This document shows, piece by piece, positions 58,331-64,000 of a stretch of 64,000 nt of DNA (positions within the stretch are counted from its first letter, which is position 1; every line of letters begins with the position of its first letter). Source of the DNA: Butyriboletus loyo (lineage: Eukaryota > Basidiomycota > Agaricomycetes > Boletales > Boletaceae); assembly GCA_038093515.1 (NCBI GenBank), contig JBBPSI010000049.1, forward strand, positions 62,001-126,000. Direction: 5' to 3'. The notes beneath the pieces are model-generated. The model was not told the DNA's origin and ran no database searches. It worked only from the letters and a program-made list of their open reading frames with translations. The translations under genes were made by a program, and so were the position numbers.

Positions 58331-59047
58331 CGAATCGGAAAGGGCCGTGAAAAACGGGAAACGTTGACGCAGCTTGATCAGTTCGTTTGCTCCCTTGAAA
58401 CAGCGTGTGTTTCCCTCGAGTGTTCAGTCCTGCATGCTCGCCACAGGTGTTCATATCGCCAAAGTAGCTTATATGGTTCACATGAGACCCGACGATTCTC
58501 AGATTCGCACTTGCGACCCCCATTCATTACACCGTCAGCCCTTTCGTCGGGTCGCGGTTATCGTACTTGATGTGTAGGTCCGAGGACTTGTTATATGCAA
58601 GCAAGGGCATTGGAATGAACAATCTGAGACATATCATACTTGTGCAGACGACAATGTTAAGAAAAATAAGATGAACTACTCTGACTGTGGCACAACAAAG
58701 TGTGCAAGAATGGTGAGCAGAGCAGTGGGCGTGGATGGCAATGATGCGACATCATGGGAGAGTGCGATGAATGAATTGGTTGCATGCGAAAACTGAATGC
58801 AAAAAAAATGGATTGTGCTCCATAGCTGTAAAACAGGAAAAGGTAGCAGTGCAATGCGTGAATATGCAGGGAATTGTAGAGAGGATGCGGTGCATGTGTG
58901 TATGGAAAATCAAACATTTACCAGTGAGACGTGACATATTGCGATAGAGCAAGATTGGAGATGATGGTTTTGCTAGAAATCAACGTTGCGCGGCGTAAAA
59001 TGCTTTTTGAAAAGGGTCCATCGTGTGTTGGTTGGGTATGCTCTCTT
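58331..59047. other. Intergenic, convergent 3' flanks
   Basis: About 720 bp between the UPF0390 stop and the stop of the CENP-B-type gene. AT-rich from about 58590 (with an eight-A run near 58801). No supported gene. Confidence 0.5.
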
Positions 59048-61077
59048 TCACCTCCGCTCCCTAACAAACGGAACGCCACTCGCTGCCTGAAAAAGCGCGT
59101 ACTTTATTTGCGTAAGCGTGTCCCTTTCTTCGGAAGTCAAAAAGGCTGGAGACTGCGAATCGACGAACAAGATGACTTTATTGATGGCATCCTCTGCCTC
59201 CGCGATGTCGGGAATGGTACTTCCACTCGTAATCGGGGGGGCTGGTTGGTATACAACAACTGAATCAGTATACGCCGCGGTGGTATCTCCATGCGCAGAC
59301 AATGGCACTTCCTGTTGCTGTTGAATATGCTGCTGGGCCGAAAGCTGGAGGGAGCTCTGGTGGACGTTGGCGACGGCAGTATCATGATGCCGGTTCTCCT
59401 GGGGTGGGAATGGCTGCTGAGAAAGCACGTTGTGCTGTGAGGCCGATGGGTGAGATGAGATCGGGGTGTCGTTCGTCGACAGGGGCTCTTGTTGCATGGT
59501 CCATATAGGCGGGAGTGGATTGTGAGAAGTAGATGGCTCCGTCTGCGAGTGAGAGGGTCCTGGCACGGGTTGGTTGTCCTGGGAAGGATCGAGATCCTGG
59601 TCGTCTTCCGACTCCATGTCATCGTCGACGTCCTCTGCTGTGGTTGAGTCCCGTCGAGCGAGCGCTTCGGACCTGGACTCAAAAGCAGGGTTGAGAGGGG
59701 AGAGGACACTCTCATTGCTACTTTTGCGGAGATGAGTGGCACCAACGCCGCGTGCTGCACGCAGGGACTTGTGAGCACCGAGCCAAACCCCTTTGCGGAT
59801 GTTATGGCGATGCTTGAAATTTTCAACCCACCCAGAGCTAGCCTTGAATCTCTCGTCGGGGATCTGGAGGTTCCGAGCGGTTTCCTTTGCTTTATTGCGT
59901 ATAAGAGCATCTGTAAGAAGGGTGTTCTGCTTCTTCATTTGGACGAGCCAACTGACGAGCTCTTCCTCGACCTCGGGGAATTTTGAAGGGCTGGTGCCCA
60001 AGCTTTAACGGAAGGCAAGTTGGAAAAGGATGAGCTCACCGATGCTTGGCAACACGCATGTCGTCGTCCTCGGGGACGTTCATCCATTTCGTTTTGTGCT
60101 TAAGGATTTTGCTGATGGTGCTGCGTTCAACGCCATAACGGGCAGCGATGTCTTCTTGACGGGCGTTGGGATTCTCCTGATGGTATACGCAAATGGCCTT
60201 GCGGTCGACATTGAAGAGACGCTGTTTGCGTTGCTTGGCCCGCGGAACGACTGGACCCACCGGTGGGGACGGGAGCGGATATGCTGCGAATGTCTGAGAA
60301 TTAGGTGCAGCAGAAGTAGCTGAGGAAATAGAAGTTAGTGTGGAAGCGACACTCAGGGCAGGAGAAGCGGAGCGTGGATTAGACGTAGAGTAAGAAGATG
60401 CAGATCTGGAGTGCGTAGGATAGAGGGAGAATGGAGAGTAGGGGGAGCCAGAGACGGGAGTGGGGAGATAGCGGGGGGATGGGAGGGGCACATCGCCGGC
60501 GGTGGAGGGTAGGGGATAGGTAGGGGCGCGATCCGCGGGTTGCTGGTAGCGCGCAGAGTCAGTGGCGGCGACGGGCGTTTGTGGGCGGGAGACAGCACTG
60601 GCAGGGGACATGAAGTATGCGGGCTGGTGATGGGGTCAAGCATAGAGAAGGGGAGAAAAGAAAGAAAAGGCGGACCTCATCGGGGTGGTGTTGTGTGGCG
60701 GATTGTGGACGGTCTCTCCTTATCCCGAGGTGGAGGGTGGACTGGGCACGTGCCTGGCGACGGGTGATGCGGGCAGGGCCGATGCTGGGCGGGATCTGGG
60801 GCGGGATGGAGATGGCGGGATGCATGTTCTGGTCATTGCGGATGGAAGGGGATTGGGGGTAGGCGGAGTAGGGATGGTCGGGGGTGTAGGGGGCGGGGGA
60901 GGCGTAAGGGTCGTTGTCGGGAACGGGGAAGACTTGGTCTGTCGGGGAGTGCTGCTGTTTGGAGAGCCATGGCGTGGTTGGGTTCTGGGACGGAGCCGGG
61001 TTGTGATTATCGGGAGAGGATGAGGCGGGATAGACAGGGAGGGGATTGGGGGGACCATACTGTGCGACGTTGTCCAT
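59048..61077 (-). CDS. CENP-B/Tc5-type HTH DNA-binding protein
   Basis: Three exons on the complement: 61077-60676, 60623-60040, 59990-59048 (642 residues). Start MDNVAQYGPPNPLPVYPASS. Long Pro/Ser-rich N-terminus, then two helix-turn-helix units as in CENP-B and pogo/Tc5 transposases: about residues 255-310 KQRKQRLFNVDRKAICVYHQ, ARQEDIAARYGVERSTISKI, LKHKTKW; and about 330-395 FPEVEEELVSWLVQMKKQNT, LLTDALIRNKAKETARNL and FKASSGWVENFKHRHNIRKG (HTH_CenpB). The rest is acidic (DVDDDMESEDDQDLDPSQ) and Gln-rich (HIQQQQEVP) with a helical C-terminus (DAINKVILFVDSQSPAF). No DDE catalytic core is present, so it is not a transposase but probably a domesticated regulator. Binding site unknown. Confidence 0.85.
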
Positions 61078-62628
61078 CGGACCCGATGTGACACATCTGC
61101 TGGTGAAGCGTTCCAGCGTCAAGTCGTGGTCGAAAAGACGTGCCAGGGTTGTGCCAGGGCCGTCTCTCTCCAGGTTTTATATCTCACCCAGAAATCCGAT
61201 CGTTCTCTGCTCGCTGTCCTCCTGGGCGTCTCTCCCTCCTCGTTGCTGCCGTCCAGGTACCCAAGATCCCGTTCAGATTCCTCAGATTCCCTCCTTCCGC
61301 CCTCTCCCAATGCCGACCACTTTTTCCTTGTCCTCGCGCGTGTCGTCCCTCGTCATAGTGACCTCTACCCTTTGCAGGCCCTCTCTCCTTCCTGAACCTC
61401 GGAGATGAAACGCTCATGTTCACACTCTCTAATGATCGTGGTATTCTTCTCTTTACTCCACTTTCAACATGTCCTGCCGCATGATCATGTGGCTCTCCAC
61501 TTTATGGCACTGCTCGGCCTCTTCCCCATGTGCTCCTTCCTATGCATTGCTTCTCCGGCAATGAACCCCATCTCGTCTGCTTCCCGCCGTCTTACCCACC
61601 CATATCCCCCTTTCTCACACCCCACCGACGCAGCTCTCGGCCCGTACTGCCCACTCTCCCAGACTCATTGCCCAGCTCTTTCCAATGGCAAGGTCCCCTG
61701 CCGCATTCCCTTCCCAGTAGCCTCATGCATCATGTCCTCTCTTAATATCAGATCGCCAAGATCTGCCTGCCTCACCTTGCTCATGCTCCGAACCAAAAAC
61801 AGGAATGATTGTGTGAACTCGACAATCACGCAAGTCTCTCTGTCGTTACTCAACACTTGCCTCATTTGCGACCTTGGCTGCTTGTCCCTGCCAGTAACCA
61901 GGTCTGAGGTCGACATTTTACGGGAGAATGTTCAAGTCGCCGCATAATCTCTTGTTCTGCTGTTCGCGTACAGCCTCTTGTTTGCCCTATCGATTACTCT
62001 TCTCTTCTAGATGCGCTTCCAAACACCCCTGAATATCAGGTCTTCCATTTTGATGCGCGTGTTTCGTCGTCAAATATCGACTACGCCCGATGTCGAAGGA
62101 AACCATCAATGGGTTGTTTTCAATTGAAATCTTGCACGGCCACCTTCGGGTACTAGCTCGATGGGGTCAGAAACACCCAGATGAGTCGGAACAGCATCAC
62201 CAAGTTATTTGGCCCCCAGACTGGTCTGCTTCTGGCTCGCCCCAGTCCATTATATCATAACTCATTTAACTCGTGCCCACTAACCTGGTGGCTGTAGATC
62301 TACTATTCCAAGTGGATACCTTGCTTTTAGTCACGGATAATCTGTCAAATGCAAACTGTAATGCGCAAGGCCAGCGTGCCGCACACAAGGACCCATAAAC
62401 CAACAGGGGTAGAAATCATATGTGAATTGCTCACGTGTAGCTAACAGCACGTGAGAGCTATGTACGGGCTATTTCCAGGTCGCCGAAGGACCGACGACGA
62501 CCACAGCCCCAAGCAAGCGCCCGCTGAACAGCGGCACATCCCGGAGGATGTTGTCGGGAGTCTTCGGGCTGTTGATGGCTTAAAGGCGCGGCGTCGCCGA
62601 GCACATCGCACTGTCCAACAACTCACCC
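61078..62628. other. Long divergent intergenic region upstream of AOX
   Basis: About 1.55 kb between two divergent starts. From about 61180 to 61740 the plus strand is strongly pyrimidine-rich, as in many basidiomycete leaders or promoters, here antisense to the CENP-B gene's upstream side. The frame 61405-61947 has no domain and low-complexity composition. The part near 62100-62600 should carry AOX control elements; none is assigned. Confidence 0.5.
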
Positions 62629-64000
62629 ATGTCTGCTCTGGCCAGGATCACCGCTCGTCAGCATCCATTCATCACTCTCGTTCGATCTGCCTATTCAAGT
62701 ACCCCTAACTTCTATGTTACCCCTCGGCTCGCTGGGCGTTTCCATACTGGGACAACTGATCACAACTCACTAGTCAAAAAACGTCCCAACGAACAGGCGG
62801 ACGTTGGCACAGAGGGGTTACATAAACGTAAATTTTCGTTTTATATGCCGACCGATTCTGATTATACGACAGAGGACAAAAAAGCATCACAGTCGACGTT
62901 GACGCAGGTCGATGCGGTCAGCACGGTGCCTCAAGAAATACGCGGGGACTGGGTTCTATTTCACCCCGTTTATTCCCAGGAAGAAATGAAATCGGTACAG
63001 GTATATTACGTCCTTTCAGCTCTCTGTCCTTCATGTTCGATGGCTGACATTCTACGCGTAGATCCTCTCCAGAGATGCAAAGACAATCCCCGATAAGATT
63101 GCTTGTAATCTCGTCAAACTGGTGAGGTTCGTTTTCATCGTCTGGTTTATCAACCTTGTATTGAGCATCGCGAATTAGATGGGGTTTTGATTTCGTTTCG
63201 GGATACAAGCACAAGCCGCTTCCTCGTGATCATAATATGACCACAGAAGAGCTCAAGGAAAAGGGTTACATTCTTGGAGAAGCAGCCTGGTTGTCGCGAA
63301 TCTTGTTCCTTGAAACAGTCGCTGGAGTACCTGGCATGGTTGCTGCCATGCTCAGGCATCTTGGCAGTCTTAGACTCATGGTAGGTAGCCAACTTTTGGT
63401 CTCATTTCGGAGGGCTAACCACTCCACCTTTAGCGACGTGATTCTGGGTGGATTCACACGTTACTCGAAGAAGCAGAAAACGAGCGGATGCACCTGATGT
63501 ATGTAATCATTATCCTCTTCCCTCAAAGTTGATTACTGACGCATGCATACCATGAAGGACTTTCATGACGCTCAAACAACCCACTCTGTTTTTCCGTGCA
63601 CTGGTTCTTGGTGCACAAGGCGTTTTTTTCAATATGTTTTGTACGTACACCTCATGGCCTCGTGGCTTCGCCTTACCATCGTTCTTAGTCCTCGCCTACC
63701 TGGCTTCCCCCCGGTTGTGTCACAGATTCGTGGGATACCTAGAGGAAGAGGCCGTGATGACATAGTAGGTGCCGTTTTCACGAGGCGATTCCCAACTTGC
63801 CTAATCCACCCGTCACAAGTACGCGATGCATCGAGGAGATCGAAGCTGGTCACCTGCAAAAATGGGGCGACATGCCGGCACCGGCGATCGCCATCGACTA
63901 CTGGCGACTTGCACCAGATGCCAAACTTCTCGATGTCATATACGCCGTCCGCAGCGACGAGTCAACACACCGGTTCGTCAATCATAGCTTGGCTAATCTC
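62629..64000 (+). CDS. AOX1: Alternative oxidase, 3' end outside window
   Basis: Inner mitochondrial membrane di-iron ubiquinol oxidase bypassing complexes III and IV. Exons in window: 62629-63000, 63062-63126, 63179-63380, 63434-63498, 63558 to about 63642, then two more, the last running off the end. N-terminus is a basic presequence ([20 protein letters not shown]). Core: [40 protein letters not shown] (first Glu ligand), [37 protein letters not shown] (EENERMH ligand motif), [36 protein letters not shown] (LEEEA motif), [20 protein letters not shown] and [11 protein letters not shown] (final Glu/His ligands). Only the last residues are missing. All iron ligands visible are intact. Often induced by respiratory stress. 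Confidence 0.95.

Noticed and set aside
59048..61077. Interpretation as an active Tc5/pogo transposon
   Set aside because: Three-exon structure, no DDE domain and no terminal inverted repeats seen near the gene.
61405..61947. 180-codon plus-strand frame upstream of AOX
   Set aside because: Pyrimidine-rich low-complexity sequence giving Ser/Pro/Leu-rich translation; no domain.

Overview
The window is nuclear DNA of a filamentous basidiomycete, most likely an Agaricomycete. Nearly every gene is cut by short introns (about 45-70 bp, GT..AG), genes lie on both strands at high density, and the gene set is fungal: Rtt109, isocitrate lyase, alternative oxidase, Tom22, a Zn2Cys6 regulator and a CENP-B-type HTH protein. 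I see no bacterial features, CRISPR arrays, tRNA or rRNA genes. Exon joins were worked out by hand from splice consensus, reading phase and remembered family patterns. Where exon lists are given, the joined lengths are multiples of three.

Left part (0.6-12.1 kb): an accessory, metabolic stretch. It holds an MFS sugar/polyol-type transporter, a small unknown gene, an aldo-keto reductase, a broken dienelactone hydrolase, an FAD-dependent fumarate-reductase-like oxidoreductase and an SDR reductase. This looks like a small-molecule (possibly aromatic or organic acid) catabolic neighbourhood. Signs of decay are concentrated here: a pseudogenised hydrolase, a repeat-like stretch at 5.5-6.15 kb and an unassigned broken region at 6.2-7.6 kb. 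An F-box protein gene follows.

Middle (15.3-45.1 kb): mostly housekeeping genes. They are a SART3/Prp24-type U4/U6 recycling factor, a relic of the aldo-keto reductase (20.8-21.4 kb), a SAP-domain protein, a PHD-finger protein, actin capping protein alpha, isocitrate lyase, ALG7 (first step of N-glycan lipid precursor), a SET-domain/Tad3 deaminase fusion, malic enzyme, mitochondrial ribosomal protein L20, a coiled-coil low-complexity protein, Rtt109, a Cul1-type cullin and COQ5.

Right part (45-64 kb): a gene-poor stretch with a degenerate tandem repeat (46.7-47.05 kb), then Fcf2 and Sas10/Utp3 sharing a 97-bp divergent promoter. After these come a Zn2Cys6 regulator whose zinc cluster contains a 6-nt micro-exon, Tom22, complex I 39-kDa subunit (NDUFA9), a UPF0390 small nucleolar-type protein, a domesticated CENP-B/Tc5-type DNA-binding protein, and the 5' part of alternative oxidase cut by the window end.

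Layout themes: five head-to-head pairs with short shared promoters (PHD/CapZ, ALG7/Tad3, Fcf2/Sas10, Zn2Cys6/Tom22, NDUFA9/UPF0390), one convergent pair whose stop codons are only about 10 bp apart (SET-Tad3 and malic enzyme), and many mitochondrial functions (malic enzyme, L20, COQ5, TOM22, NDUFA9, AOX). The most unusual items are the SET-Tad3 fusion, the micro-exon inside the zinc cluster, the dienelactone hydrolase with an apparently exonised intron, and the intron-retaining reductase relic.
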